Below, in pieces: positions 48,542 to 59,725 of a DNA stretch of 64,000 bases (positions within the stretch are counted from its first letter, which is position 1; each line of letters starts with the position of its first letter). Both the position numbers and the translations under genes were made by a program. This DNA comes from Diaporthe sp. PMI_573 (lineage: Eukaryota > Ascomycota > Sordariomycetes > Diaporthales > Diaporthaceae): the NCBI GenBank assembly GCA_021399435.1, contig JAJTUP010000108.1, forward strand, positions 1-64,000, read 5' to 3'. The notes under the pieces were generated by a model. It was not told the DNA's origin. It made no database searches and was given only the letters and a program-made list of their open reading frames with translations.

Positions 48542-49022
48542 TATTCACTACACTGGATTCACGGTGGAATAGGTGGTGCTGAGATAAACCTAGTATTCAA
48601 AGTCGATTAGATGTGTTGAATAGGTCCAGAAGATGTCGCTAAACTTGTACTAAGGTTGCACACTATTACTCTGTACACAATCTACTCTTGTCCGGATGCA
48701 AGCCAGTTCCTTATTAATTCCTTACATTTGTCGAGATGCCTTCATTTTCGGCCCTGACGGCAGGAGGCTGCCGCATCCACCAACGCCCCCCAAAAAGCTC
48801 TGGAAATAGTGGGCAATAGGCTCCCTAGACGTCCCGGTCAATGCCTCCATCATGTCATGCCTATGATGGCCATCTGTCTCTATGCCAAATTTGGCACAAA
48901 TTTTCTGTAACCACACAGTCGGTAGTAGTGGTCCCGGAACCTCGTTGCGGGCTTCGTGATGCCATCAGGGCCATCATTAGGAGAGCACTAAGCATTTGAC
49001 GCTTCTAGGTCTATTTTGACGA
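48542..49022. other. Intergenic, with one short minus-strand ORF
   Basis: The minus frame at 48722-48916 reads LQKICAKFGIETDGHHRHDM and AHYFQSFL, then a Gly/Ser-rich end. It has the look of a terminal exon but no ATG near its start (first codon GTG) and no clear acceptor. It may be a gene remnant. Confidence 0.25.
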
Positions 49023-49222
49023 AACCGGATATTCACATACCCTTAATCAGATGCCGCGTACCTTTTATTAACTAAGCAGCGCTGTAGCTAATTAGAGCCT
49101 CCTATTTAACCCAATTTCACTACCTACCCATAGTGTTTTTTAATTCAGGTACAGGGGCTAGCATGATTAGTTAGAAAAAGTTGTGTGGCATCCGTTTTTG
49201 GTTGTGTGAATATCCGCTTTCT
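49021..49222. mobile_element. 200-bp MITE of the CGGATATTC family
   Basis: The left end GAAACCGGATATTCACATAC pairs with the right end, whose complement is GAAAGCGGATATTCACACAA. Internal blocks (CAGCGCTGTAGC, GTACCTTTT, AATTCAGGTACAGG) match, in inverse orientation, the outer parts of 45459-46204. The right end lies only 3 bp from the ancestral stop of the HNH gene. No clear target duplication was found. Confidence 0.7.
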
Positions 49223-49323
49223 TCTTAATCGTCCGCGCTGACGACGCTCTGTAGCAGCCAGCCCTGTCTCGCGAGATGCTCGGCCACTGCCTGATTCTTG
49301 ATGACCACGGCCTTGAGACGCCA

Positions 49324-51149
49324 TTATGCGTGCCCCTCCTCTGAATGCCGGCTGTGACTTTGTGTACCGTAGACACTGTCTGCGCTGCTGAGCTCTTCAC
49401 CATCTTGCTCATAATCATACTCGTCGTCCTCGTCGTCCTCTTGGTCGATAGGCTCAAGCAGCCAGCCCTGTTTCATAAGCGCCTCGGCCTCGGCTGCGTT
49501 CTCAATGACCTTGTTACCATACCACCACAGCTGAGGCTCACCCGCGCGTTGCCTCTGTTTCCGCCCGAGTATGCGCTGCACTGTCTTGGACGACAAGTCA
49601 TCTTGATCCACAGGACGAAGAAGCCGGCCCTTCTGTGTCAACGCTTCGGCTTCGGCTGGGTCGTCGACTATATCATCCCCGAGCCACCATAATGTGTGGC
49701 CCCCCTCCGGAGCCGGCTCGATAGACGGCGGAGACGGCGGGTGGTGTGCTTGCGCGCCCTGCAGCTTGTGCGAAGAAGGGTGGTGGTGGGGTCGTGGCTT
49801 CGAGCCTTGCGATGAGCCGCCGGTTGGGTCCGGAGTCTGCAGGTCGGAGGCTTGCTTTGCATGCGCCGGTGGGTTGGTGGACGAGTTTGCATGTGCGTTC
49901 GGAACCTGTGGTGGTGGCGGCGGTAACGTTTGTTGGCTAGGTTTGTCGATTGACTGGCTGCTGCTCTGGCCCACGCTGTCGGCAGCGGGGATCCGAGGCG
50001 TTGGTATCGATCCCACTGTTGCTGACTGCTCATGCTCCTGTGCCAGCCAGCTTGATGGCATGTTTTCAAGGCAACACATGTCCCAGTGATGTCGTAAGGC
50101 TTTCGGGTCGATGTACTCTGGCAGGTGTGCCGGCTGGCCGTGGAGTTGGGTCAGGATATCGTAGTCGGCAAAGGCTCGGATACGCCGTGTGTCGGGGTGG
50201 ATAGAGATGAGTCGGGCATCAAAACACTTGCGCAAATGACTGAGCATGGGCAAACCATTCGAGAATGTCCATGTCCGCAGCCAGACCTGCTTCATCTCCG
50301 CGGGCCTGTTGACATCAGCAATCCTCATCTTGTCATCGCACGGGTAAGTGTACCAGTGGTTTTGAGGCACTACGTGGGCGGCCTCGATCCCAAGACCAGC
50401 CACGCCACCACACAGCCAAGATTTGCCCATGCCGCTCAAGGCACACGTGGGGCCATTTGTGAGGACATTCGATCGAAACATATCTATGCGAGACCGTGCT
50501 TCTTTGTCCGGGATGATGGTTGGCGGTAACTCGTCGTCTTCTGCGCCGGTGGTGGTGCTCGACGTGGCTACAGACACGGAGGAGCTGCGGCGGCGGCGTT
50601 TCGTGCCCGCCATCTTTCGCAGAGGGACGGTGGGGACCCGAGGGTCAAGCAACTTTCGGCCGATCTCGAGGTATCGTGGGTCATGACGTTGTGTTGGGAG
50701 CTCAGCTCGGAAGATACACCTGTCTAGAGGAGGAGGAGAAGCCTGCCTTTAGCTTCGCGAAGGCTAAACCAGGCTTGGTGAGGTGGAGTGCATATCACAT
50801 ACATATACATACCTCTCAAGGAGTGCGTGCCTCTATGGGCGGCGCATACAATGTGCTGGTGGAAGACAAGCTCGTATGGCATCGTGGCTCTGGGACTTGG
50901 TGTTGGGAACGGAGTTGTGTCTTTCTTGTCTAGCACAAGTAGCTGCTGCTGACCGTCGAGTAATGCTGGCTGCCATGATTCCGAGTCGGGGGCGGCGGGG
51001 GGTCTCAAGACCAGACAGAGCTCAAGCTCATGGGCCACATCGGCGACGCAGAGGAGGTCGTCGCGCTGATAGATGCCTGCAACGGCGTCTGTACCACACA
51101 TGAATCTCACATTCCAACTCTGCATTCGCTGGTCCTTGGTGAGCATCAT
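49324..51149 (-). CDS. HNH nuclease-like protein (578 aa, 2 exons), C-terminus truncated
   Basis: Exon 1 runs from ATG 51149 to 50813 and exon 2 from 50723 to 49324. The intron is GTATGT to CTCTAG (89 nt). Exon 1 encodes the N-terminal domain usual for these fungal proteins (WNVRFMCGTDAVAGIYQRDD). Exon 2 holds the HNH core GPTCALSG with IEAAHVVPQNHW (about residues 203-236) and the FSNGLPMLSHLRKCFDARL segment with the usual N/H/FD pattern. A Pro/Ser/His-rich linker follows, then two 30-residue repeats (LWWLGDDIV..., LWWYGNKVI...AEALMKQGWLL; about 450-480 and 508-538). A third repeat continues in frame after the TAA at 49324-49326 to a second stop at 49225, so this protein seems to have lost about 33 residues by one CAA-to-TAA change. 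Probable metal-dependent nuclease; the target is unknown. Confidence 0.8.
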
Positions 51150-51958
51150 AAATGGATGGATTGAAAGACTTGGGGGAGTCAAGTTTGTTGTTGTGTGTTG
51201 TGTTAGCAGAGCACGCAGTAGTCGTAGTAGTCTTCTAAAGTTCCAAGGTTGACACTACAGTTATCGGTAGCCTAATTGCGTCACACGCCCTGGTGACTCT
51301 GTAGACTGACAAGTATCGAGGTATCGATGTACCTGGGCACCTACCTACCTAGGTTTAGCGTCCCCTGGTTCCTGAAAACCACTCGCTGATGATAAAAGTC
51401 AACTACATCTCTCGTCGTCTTTTACAGTGGCACATTGGACTGGTTTTGTTTGGCGCGGACCCCTCTTTATTTCACCTAGAGTTGTGTCAGGGCCGTAGGC
51501 TGAATGCACGCTACACAGTAGGTCCAGTGACTCGACTGGACCCACTTACTTGCTTATCTTATAAGCCCAATGGCCTCAGCAACATCATTTTGTAGCTCTG
51601 CTGCCCTTTCCTTTCTTTTAGTTAGGCAACTATAGTTGTAAATCAACAATTCCTCATAATCAGTTTGTGCCTCTTGCCAATTCGACGTGAGGACCGTCTC
51701 AATAGCTAGTTCTTAATCCAAAAGAGAGTGCTGATAGCCGAGTTCGCCACCTAGGCATCCTTCCATAAATCCTGTTGAAATTGTAGTTCAAGTGAACCAC
51801 GACCTGTTAAACAACATAAACATCACAAAGCATTCCAATAGCAAAAAGTGACGGCGTGCCATCCCGGAAGTAACCATGTTTTCCTAGCCCTTTGTCATTC
51901 CAAGAGAACATTTCCTGTATTCTACAGACCCAAGTCTGTGTTACTACCTAATCTAGAT
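51150..51958. other. Intergenic region upstream of the HNH gene
   Basis: About 0.8 kb between the HNH gene start and the 3' end of the next minus-strand gene. Only short frames without domains are present. It must hold the HNH promoter and the 3' UTR of the neighbour. Confidence 0.5.
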
Positions 51959-53385
51959 TCACAACTCATCATGCATATCGTACTGCGACATGCAATCTCC
52001 TGGATTAGCAGCACACCATTCATCACAATGAGACCCATCAAGCCTCATCGACATCCAGAACGCTGCGCCTCTCGCGGCAGCAAACGTGGGATCTTCCGAA
52101 ACCATGAGCTCTACCTCTGGTCGCCGTTCAGTACCTTCTTGTCGCCGTAAATCATCCGTCTGCTCACCACCACTGGGGATGCAGACGTTTGGAATGCTCT
52201 TGACTATCTCTTGCAGGACATCGGTAAAGCCCGGCTTGTTGGCTGCCTCCCCGGCAATGAGCACGAGGAACGGAAGGTCAGAGTGTACAGAATGACTCCG
52301 TGCGTGCTCGGCAACCTGTTCCAGAAGATGTTCGCGAACCGAGTCCCAGAAGTCTTGGGGGAACTCAGACTCTTCTAACCTGTCGAGTCCATATCTGAAA
52401 TCGATGGTACTGAGATGGTTGTCCCACGAATTAAGATAGAAACAACCCGCAAGCTGAAACGACGTATGGAGAGATTGATTCGTGAAGCTGTTCAGTATAG
52501 AGTCAGACATCCGTTTATAGCACAGCACATGCCCACTTCAAGCTTGACGTACCTGATGAGAAAGGTGACCGCCCCTTGTCCGCTAGGACTCGATTCAACA
52601 CCACACCAGCGGTCCAGACATAACCGGCGCTTATTCGCGGCGAGCAGGCTATTGGTCTCGCCCAGGTAGATGGGATGACTGCCCTCCCATGACACAGGCT
52701 CAATGCCCACTAGCACGAGGACGTCATTGATGACGCTGTTTGAAGGCGCCTGACCGTCCCATGCTGCCATCCACGGTGCTGTGACCGCAGCCGAATCAAT
52801 GGCACGGCCGCCTAGGGCAGCCTCAGACTCGGCTTTCAGTGCGGCAACCATTCTCACCAAAACCGCGGTATTCCTGCCAGGCGGCATCCGGAGAGCTCGC
52901 ACCAAATGCCCCCATAAGCTCTGAAGACGGCCAGGTCGATCTTGCGGGGCGGGCTCCCGGACCATGCGTTCCATGAGCGCCTTGTACTCATCGCCCACAG
53001 GGACTTTTGCCAGGTTGATGATGATCCCATTAGGGAAGTGCGCGACGGATGTTCTGCCAGGCGGGTGTTTCCGTTCATCAGCATGTTTTCTTTGCTTCGC
53101 ACAAGGACAATGAGACAAGGTAACGGGGGCCGAAACATGGGCGTCCAGTGGTTGAGGGACGGAGAGACGGACGAACCAAACTTACGAGTATGCCTGGCCG
53201 AGATGGAATCCTACTGCAGCAGGGACGGCTTCCTGAGTAGGAGCAACATGGTGGCGGTTCTCGGTACCGAAGCAGCACAGCGCAGACGGCAACAAGGCAA
53301 GGCCTAGGAGGCAGAGAAAGATGGTCGTCAGTCTCGGTCGGTACGCTGACTTGTAGCAACGACATTTGCTGGTGTGGCAGGGCAT
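51959..53385 (-). CDS. Hsp70/actin-fold ATPase-like protein with N-terminal membrane segment (409 aa, 3 exons)
   Basis: Predicted exons are 53385-53186, 53053-52553 and 52487-51959. Introns are GTAAGT to GGCAG (132 nt) and GTACGT, CTGAC, ACAG (65 nt). All joins keep frame. Residues 20-39 are hydrophobic (TTIFLCLLGLALLPSALCCF), probably a signal anchor. Then comes an Hsp70-like phosphate-1 segment AVGFHLGQAYS joined to TSVAHFPNG across intron 1. The canonical Asp of the DLG motif is His here. The C-terminus has LPFLVLIAGEAANKPGF and SEDPTFAAARGAAFW, as in a fungal-specific family of degenerate Hsp70/actin-like proteins. ATP hydrolysis is uncertain because of the altered Asp. The function is unknown. 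It is divergent from the dehydrogenase gene. Confidence 0.75.
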
Positions 53386-53831
53386 GCCAGTTGTTCCCAC
53401 TCTGTGGATATAATGCTCCTGACAAGAGGAAGGTATCCTTACTGGCTACCTTGCAAATATGTTATGCGGTGGCGTATCCCATCCAACCAACAGCCTGACT
53501 GTTGATCCTTTAAAGCAGCCTGTTGGTAAATTCTCATCCAGTAAGCATGTTGTACGGTGCGGGTCTGCTGCAGAAGACCTTACTAACTGGCATTGGCAGC
53601 GGCCTTAGTCCTATCCACTGCATTCGTCGTGGATGGTATTAAGGTAAACAGCACAAGCTGATCGCCCAGTCTCGTCCATTCCGAATGGTAACATCTGATA
53701 TAAGCAAGACATGTACGGTTGGTTCTCGCTCCTCCCTATTCAACTGCTATCCTCAACGTCGACGGAAATTGTTTTCCCAACCAGAACAAGTCTCCAACTT
53801 AGCCTTCAATCGAAAGAGCGTCCCGAACACC
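53386..53831. promoter_or_regulatory. Shared divergent promoter region
   Basis: About 450 bp separate the divergent ATPase-like (-) and dehydrogenase (+) genes, so regulatory sites for both should be here. I see no diagnostic element. Confidence 0.4.
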
Positions 53832-54946
53832 ATGTCATCCAAACTCGAAAACCAAGCCTCGTCTGAGGGGTCTATGTTCGGCTTCCTGCGTCGCCAATTT
53901 GAAAGGCCTACGACTTTGTTCGACGGGATCGATCTCAACGGGCAGGTCGCAATCATTACTGGTGGCAACTCAGGGCTCGGCTTCGAAGCATCGCGGCAAT
54001 TCCTCAGGCTCGGGCTCTCGCACCTCGTTCTGGGCGCCCGCTCGCAGGCCAGGGGCGACGCCGCCGCGGAGAAGCTGCGAGCAGAGTTTTCTGAGGCCAC
54101 AGTCTCCATCTGGCCGCTCGACATGGAGTCCTACGACTCTGTCCGGTCGTTTGCCGAAAGGTGCCGGGAGCTCCCTCGCATCGACATTGTCGTGCTCAAC
54201 GCCGGCGTTCAGAAACCAACCTTCACCACCGTGGCAGGCACCGGCCACGAGACCATGCTGCAGGTCAACTACTTCGCCACGGCGCTGTTGACAGTCCTAC
54301 TGCTCCCTGTGCTCAAGTCGAAGAAGGCCTCCTCTGGCGCCACCGGACCCCCCACGCTGAGCCTCGTCGGCTCTGACCTGGCATACATGTGCCCCGTAGA
54401 CATGGACAACAAGGACCCGATCATGCTACAATTCGACGACCCCAAGGCTTTCGACCAGCTGTCCACGTATTCTAAGACAAAGCTGCTTCTTCTGCTCTTT
54501 GTTTCTAAACTTGCCGACTACGTTGACTCCGAGGAGGTGCTCATCAACGTCACGAACCCCAGCATGACCCAAGGCACTCAGATCTTCCGGGACAACCCGG
54601 CTTACTTCCAGAAGGCCATGGACGCGCTCAACAGTCTGCTGGGGAGGCCCGTCGAGGTTGCTGCGTCAAATTACGTCTATTCCGCTGTCGTCCTGGGCAA
54701 GGAGAGTCATGGATCCTTCACGGCCAACTGGACCATCAAGCCGTGAGTGTCGCTGTCGGTAACAATGTAGGGGCTTTGTTTCGAAACGTCTAGAGTGCTT
54801 ACCAAACTTGCTCTATACACAGATATCCCAAGCCATTTTACTCAGACAAGGGACGGGACTTCATGCAGAGACTGTGGGAAGAGACAATGGAGGAGCTGGA
54901 ATTTTGTGAGTCGAGGAAGATTGTAAAAGGAATAAGGGTTTCTTAA
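53832..54946 (+). CDS. Short-chain dehydrogenase/reductase (344 aa, 2 exons)
   Basis: The ATG at 53832 (CACCATGTC context) is preferred; the frame is open back to an ATG at 53685, which would add 49 residues. Exon 1 ends at 54742, the intron is GTGAGT to ACACAG (54743-54822, 80 nt), and exon 2 ends at TAA 54944-54946. The Rossmann motif is TGGNSGLG. LDMES (an NAD(P)-site Asp), VLNAGVQ, LSLVGSD (catalytic Ser region) and YSKTK (catalytic Tyr and Lys) follow in order. The C-terminus WTIKP-YPKPFYSD is completed by exon 2. It is an NAD(P)H-dependent oxidoreductase of the fungal, retinol-dehydrogenase-like SDR group; the substrate is unknown. No polyketide or peptide synthase lies nearby, so it is not evidence for a metabolite cluster. 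Confidence 0.85.
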
Positions 54947-54985
54947 CAAGTTATAGGTATTAGCTAGTGTAGTTACATTAATTAT

Positions 54986-55088
54986 TTGGATAATTAACCC
55001 ATGGTGTTTTTTTTTTAATTCGGGCACATATGGTAGCATGATCAGTCAGGAAAGGGGGCGTGGGCTTCCGATTTCGGGTTGCACGAAT
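54986..55088. mobile_element. Truncated copy of the CGGATATTC-family MITE
   Basis: About 100 bp match the right half of 49021-49222 (CATGGTGTTTTTT, GGTAGCATGATCAGTCAG, then TCCGATTTCGGGTTGCACGAAT). The left half and the outer inverted repeat are missing. It starts 40 bp after the dehydrogenase stop. Confidence 0.6.
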
Positions 55089-55189
55089 TTCTGTTCTCTA
55101 AACCTAACGCCTATTCGTGTTTCTTGCTACCTTTAATACCTATGTAAGAGCTTAAGTCATTCCAATATCCTCAATCACTTCTTAACCTG

Positions 55190-56604
55190 CTACTTAGTTA
55201 CCACAGACATCTCGTTCCGGAGCTTTTTGTCAAGCTTGGCTGCCCACTTGCAGCGCCGATGCGCCCTGCATTTGTGGATATCATGATTATCCGATGACTG
55301 GAGCCGCTGCTGCAACGTCTCCTCTCTTTTGCGTAACTCATACTCTCGTTCCCGTGCGGCTTGCAAGGCCTCTTGGAGCTTCCGTTGCTCATCGCGGACT
55401 TCGCGCATCTCCGTCTCCTGAGCAGTCAACTGTCGCTGCCGGAGCTCCTGCTCGCGTTGCTTGCCCGCTAGGCGTTCTTCTTGCAGATCATTACGAATTT
55501 TGACCAGTTCAACTACCTGCTTCTCCAGGCTCTCATTTTTCGCACGGTGCGACTGCATTTCCTGAAGCGACATTTGCAACTTCTGGCGATCGACATCCAA
55601 CTGCCGTATCTTTGACTCGTGATCGCTGTGCAACTTTTGAAGCTGCTCCTCTGCCAGGCGATCTCGACGTTTCTGGGCATCGTCAATGTCCTCCCGGAGT
55701 TTTTCGAGATCATTCAGATACTTGACCCGCTCTTGAATAAGGTCCTTGTCGAGCTCTTGGCCGGCGCTCGTCTGAATTAGACTCTTCTTATCATCAACCA
55801 TCTCCATTTGGATCTTGAGAGGAACTGAGGCCCCGGATTGGTCCAGAATAAGACCCAGGAGTGTCATAGCTGACTCTCTTGTGTTGCGATGGCGATAGCA
55901 TCTAGAGCCCAATTGAAGCATGCCCCCCCACCAATCTTCCCTTGTCCGAAGCTGTGTCTCACGAGCTTCTCCGACTCCATGAGCGGCCACATCTTCCCAC
56001 TTTGTGGTTGCTAGAATCACGTTGTGAAAGGCGTCTTTGCCACATAGACGTTGAAACATCATGAGGTTGCGGAGTGCTGACCCTTTCATCTTCGCGTCTG
56101 TGATCTGATGTAGATAGACCAGCCCAGAGAGTTTGATGTTGTCCTGGTATGACTTGCTCAGCCAAAATGAGATGTCGTCAAGTATCTCCCTGTCTGATCG
56201 CTGATTATCGTCGAAGCCAGGAGTATCAAGAAGGCAGACGGTGAGCGGCTGGCCCGCCGGCGGAGTGTATTGGCATAGGTAGTGCTCGACTTCTTGGGTG
56301 CCTGTGATGTCCCACGAAACATGTCAGTGAAAACTGTGGTATCTCGTTCATCTTGTCTGAGGGCCAGGGTCAACTAACATGGGTCCATCCCTTCACCGAT
56401 AGCGACCTCTTCTAGTCCGTCAATACATTTCGATATAAATGTACTTTTCCCTGCACCAGTGACGCCCATGACAGCAATGTACGCATCCGCTTGAGGGATC
56501 TGATACGCTGAGATGCTCGGTGCTGGATACGCAGGTTCTTCAAGGTGTTCCGATGGAGATTTTATCGCTTGAATCAGCCTCGGCTTCCATTGGGAGCTTT
56601 CCAT
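55190..56604 (-). CDS. AIG1-like GTPase with long C-terminal coiled coil (445 aa, 2 exons)
   Basis: Exon 1 is 56604-56379 and exon 2 is 56301-55190. The intron is GTTAGT to TCACAG (77 nt). The join gives GMDPCTQEV, matching the usual switch region of the family. G1 is GVTGAGKST (residues 47-55), G3 is DTPGFDD (101-107) and a G4-like TTKW is at 174-177, followed by the hydrophobic FHNVILA-type strand context. From about residue 260 to 430 the protein is a Glu/Arg/Gln-rich coiled coil, ending in a His/Cys/Lys-rich tail. Fungal AIG1/septin-like GTPases of this build have no settled role. By analogy with animal and plant immunity-associated GTPases, a scaffold or defence role is possible but unproven. 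The first ATG follows an upstream stop and is credible. Confidence 0.88.
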
Positions 56605-57957
56605 TGCGAATTGAAGTCTCTTTCGAGGCAGTTTGGGTACAAATTTTCATTACAAATGCATAATGCGTGGGCGGAAGATTGAGATTGCCGAGCGATATTT
56701 AAGGGCACGTAAAGGATTATAATTCCAGAGAAGCACCAAAGTATATCTTAAAGTATTCTGAGTCGAATTGTTGCCATTGTGCCTTGCTACGACAGATGCC
56801 AACATTCTGCCACAGCGGACGGAACCAGCCGATGTGCACTCAGGAATTACTAGGGCTGTGCAACATAAAACAGGGCAAAGGAACAACAAAATAACGCAAA
56901 AGGGACAACAATTGACTTATCATATTGTCCCTCATTTTCTCCAGTTCTCCGCATACATGCCACAAGATGTTGATACACAATAATTACAGCCTTGGTAAGT
57001 CTTTGTGCCACCCTAGCATTGTTATCATTATAGATCGACTAAATCACAAGGAGGCGCAGTATGTCTACATTACCTTGGAAGTTTACAACATCTCCCTTTG
57101 AAATTTGCTTTGATGGCATCAGCATTATCAGTGTCACCATGTTTAAAGTCTACTAATTTTCAGCCGCTCTGGCTATGGATGTACCTTTCGAGAAGCAGCT
57201 TCTTAATCCCTAGGTACACGGACCTCGGATGAGTTTCTTCAGCTGCTAGCAAATTAAGTTTTGTCTGTCCAGAAATGGATTGCTTGCCTCGTCTTTTGCC
57301 CCAGCCAAGGATTTCAACAATGATGGCTCCCTGTCCTCCTCAGAAATGCAAAATCACTGCACAAATGCGGACCTGCGCATTCCGCGATTGGTCCAAATGA
57401 ATGGCTGCTGGCGTCTGTGGGTGGCACTGGTGGGTGTGCAACCTATGTTGCACAACCCACCCAGTCAATTGGAAACAGCTCTGTGTGAAGGCCTCCTGAG
57501 CCCTGCTGCTCGTGAGACTTAACGATGAGGGTGACAAGCTATTCCGGTCTTCTATTTTTCCAGCCAAGGTACCACAGCTTTTATTACAGGTCGACCGGCT
57601 GGTCTAGCCTGCGGCGCACAGACATGCCATTTACCGCCATGTCTTAGAATCACAGGCTATGAGCCCCCGATAGATTCTGCTATGCAATGCCGGATTGTTG
57701 TCTTTTTGATGTTGGAGTCCAGACATATGACAAATTAAATTTGTCCCAAGTGACTGTCCTATTCTTTCGCACTGTGAGGTCCAGGTGGCTCGTCTGGCAA
57801 ACTGGTCATGCACCTCCCACTGGATTGGTTCCCCCCCAACTTAGACTTGAGGCAGTCAAAACCTGACCTCGATCTGACAGCTCTCCCCAAGATTGTTCCG
57901 ACGATGCATGTTGCTCGGGAGAAATAATTATGCGCCAAACTTTAACGATTGGGGTTG
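56605..57957. other. Intergenic, no gene recognised
   Basis: About 1.35 kb, with short frames only (for example 57280-57522 +). A near-perfect inverted repeat (GGTGGGTGTGCAAC, loop CTAT) lies at 57429-57461. The left end must hold the GTPase promoter. Confidence 0.5.
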
Positions 57958-59725
57958 CTAGACAATTTCCACACAAAAACTTGAAGCCTGGTCCTCAATG
58001 CATTTCTGTAGGCTCAGCATCTTGTCCTGCACCCTTATTGTACGCCGACTTGTTTCCCCAAAGGACTTGCGGGCAATCTCTTCCGCCAACTGTAAGTATG
58101 TTGCAGCCTGCTCCAACCTTTTTGTACCATATGATGGCCACCCTCTGCCCAATGCTCCTCGGGCACGTTTGGCTTCCAGACTTGCAGCTAGAATTTCTGT
58201 CTCTGCAAGACCCTCGAGTGCTGCAAACCGAGATTTACTCCTGTCAAACTCCACAGGAGCATCTTCAGCCCGTTTCAAAACGTTGTCGAACATGGCCTCA
58301 GCCTGCATCACCTGGTTGTTTTCAAGGTGGTCTTGTGCAACGTTGATGGCTGTCCAGAGCACATTTCGTCGTGAATAGCCATAGAATCGCCCTTGCTCCT
58401 CCAACAACTCTGACCAGAGCTTGTGACGCTCTCCTGATATCCCGGCATGATAGAGGCAATCCGCATAGCGCTCCCTCAAGTATAGGGCTTTCCATGAATG
58501 GGCGGTACCGCTCAAAGCCCCACTGTCGCAAAACCCAGCTATTCGCTGCACAATTTTGAGCAGCAGGTGCATCTGAACGTCTGCTGTCGAATTGCCCAGT
58601 TGCCAAAACATTGCTGGCAGAGGATGTTGCCCCTGAGCGGAGCCTGAGGGAGGGAACATCTCCCTTGTCCTCCTCTCGAGAAATGTGAAGACCATGCCGA
58701 TCACCATGTCCAGTATACGACGCTTCTCCGAATCATCTGCACAACTCGTGCGTGTTCGCGCTGCCATTAGCTCAATTGAAACGCTAAGCATTTGGACAAA
58801 GCACATAGGATGGAATGATCCAAATTGAGCCTCTGGATGGAATGCTTTGACGAAGTGGTGCTCGTTGGGGAACCCGTATTGATTCTGCTGGACCCTGAGG
58901 AGATGAAAGATGCCGTCCTAGATGCGGCTAGCAAAGATTGCGTGTGGCTCGTCTTTGTGGTACTTTGGCTCGACGTCCTCCAAAGCCTGCCACGAGGTAA
59001 AGTAATCGTCGCAGTAGGAAAAGGCAAGAGTGATCATATGTTCCGTAGTCGCAAAGTCATCCGGAGAAGAGACTGGTGTTCCTATCGGCATCGAGTTGGA
59101 CGACTCGGACCTGCCATGCTCCTGGGTTGACAGAACCAAGGCAGTAGAAGCGGGGACGGTTGGGCGTTCCGATGAGGCAGATGTGTTAACCCCATCGCTT
59201 GGTATCAGACGGACATCTCTCGACAGCGGTTCTTCGGCATTGATGGAGGCGACCCAAGCCCAGATGTCCTCTTCTTTGTTGGGAAAATCGCGTCGACGTC
59301 GGAAATACTCCATCACCTCCTGGAGAGAAATGACCTTGTGTCGTATGCGGAATTTGATGGTTCCTCGCCTGCCGTCGTCGATTGTATCCTTACTACTATG
59401 GACGAGTCTCAGAGCAGTCTTCATTTCAAACTCTGAGCGGTTTTTCTTCAGGCCCCATTGATCTATTTTTGATTTGACTTGCCGGGGGCTATTTACACAT
59501 TTTCAGAAGTCAGAATAGACACATGTCCAGGAAAGGGATCGTAGGCCGTAAAAGACGAGCCCGCACCCGCTTCGACCCAAGCTCTAGTGCTTACTTGACG
59601 CGGTCCCCGAGATCCGTGTCCGACTTGAGGCGATTCACGACCTCCTCTATGGTCAGATCCTCTTCCAGGTAAAGCTTCTCCAGAAGATTTCTCCACCGGT
59701 TCCATTCTGCTCCGCGCCGCGGCAT
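57958..59725 (-). CDS. Clr5-domain protein with helical C-terminal region (about 553 codons), one in-frame stop
   Basis: Exon 1 runs 59725-59595 (MPRRGAEWNRW). The intron is GTAAGC to AATAG (59594-59489, 106 nt). Exon 2 is 59488-57958. The Clr5 domain spans residues 1-60: LLEKLYLEEDLTIEEVVNRL, then VNPRQVKSKIDQWGLKKN across the splice. FRIRHKVISLQEVMEYFRRR follows, typical of these proteins. The C-terminal part is alpha-helical and TPR-like (YADCLYHAG, WTAINVAQDHLENNQ, YLQLAEEIARKSFG). At 58918-58920 a TAG lies in frame between FASRI and DGIFHLL. Either it is a nonsense change (TGG to TAG) or a 57-nt phase-0 intron (GTCGAG to CTAG, 58974-58918) removes it; the donor is weak. Clr5 proteins are named after a fission-yeast silencing factor, but the function here is unknown. 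Confidence 0.75.

Noticed and set aside
53685..53831. 49-residue N-terminal extension of the dehydrogenase
   Set aside because: No homology-like pattern; the second ATG has a better context and gives the usual N-terminus for this SDR group.
53832..54946. Secondary metabolite cluster based on the SDR gene
   Set aside because: No polyketide synthase, NRPS, terpene cyclase, P450 or transporter gene was seen in the window.
57280..57522. 80-codon + ORF and overlapping minus ORF in the GTPase-Clr5 interval
   Set aside because: Short, overlapping on both strands, no domain, no splice context.
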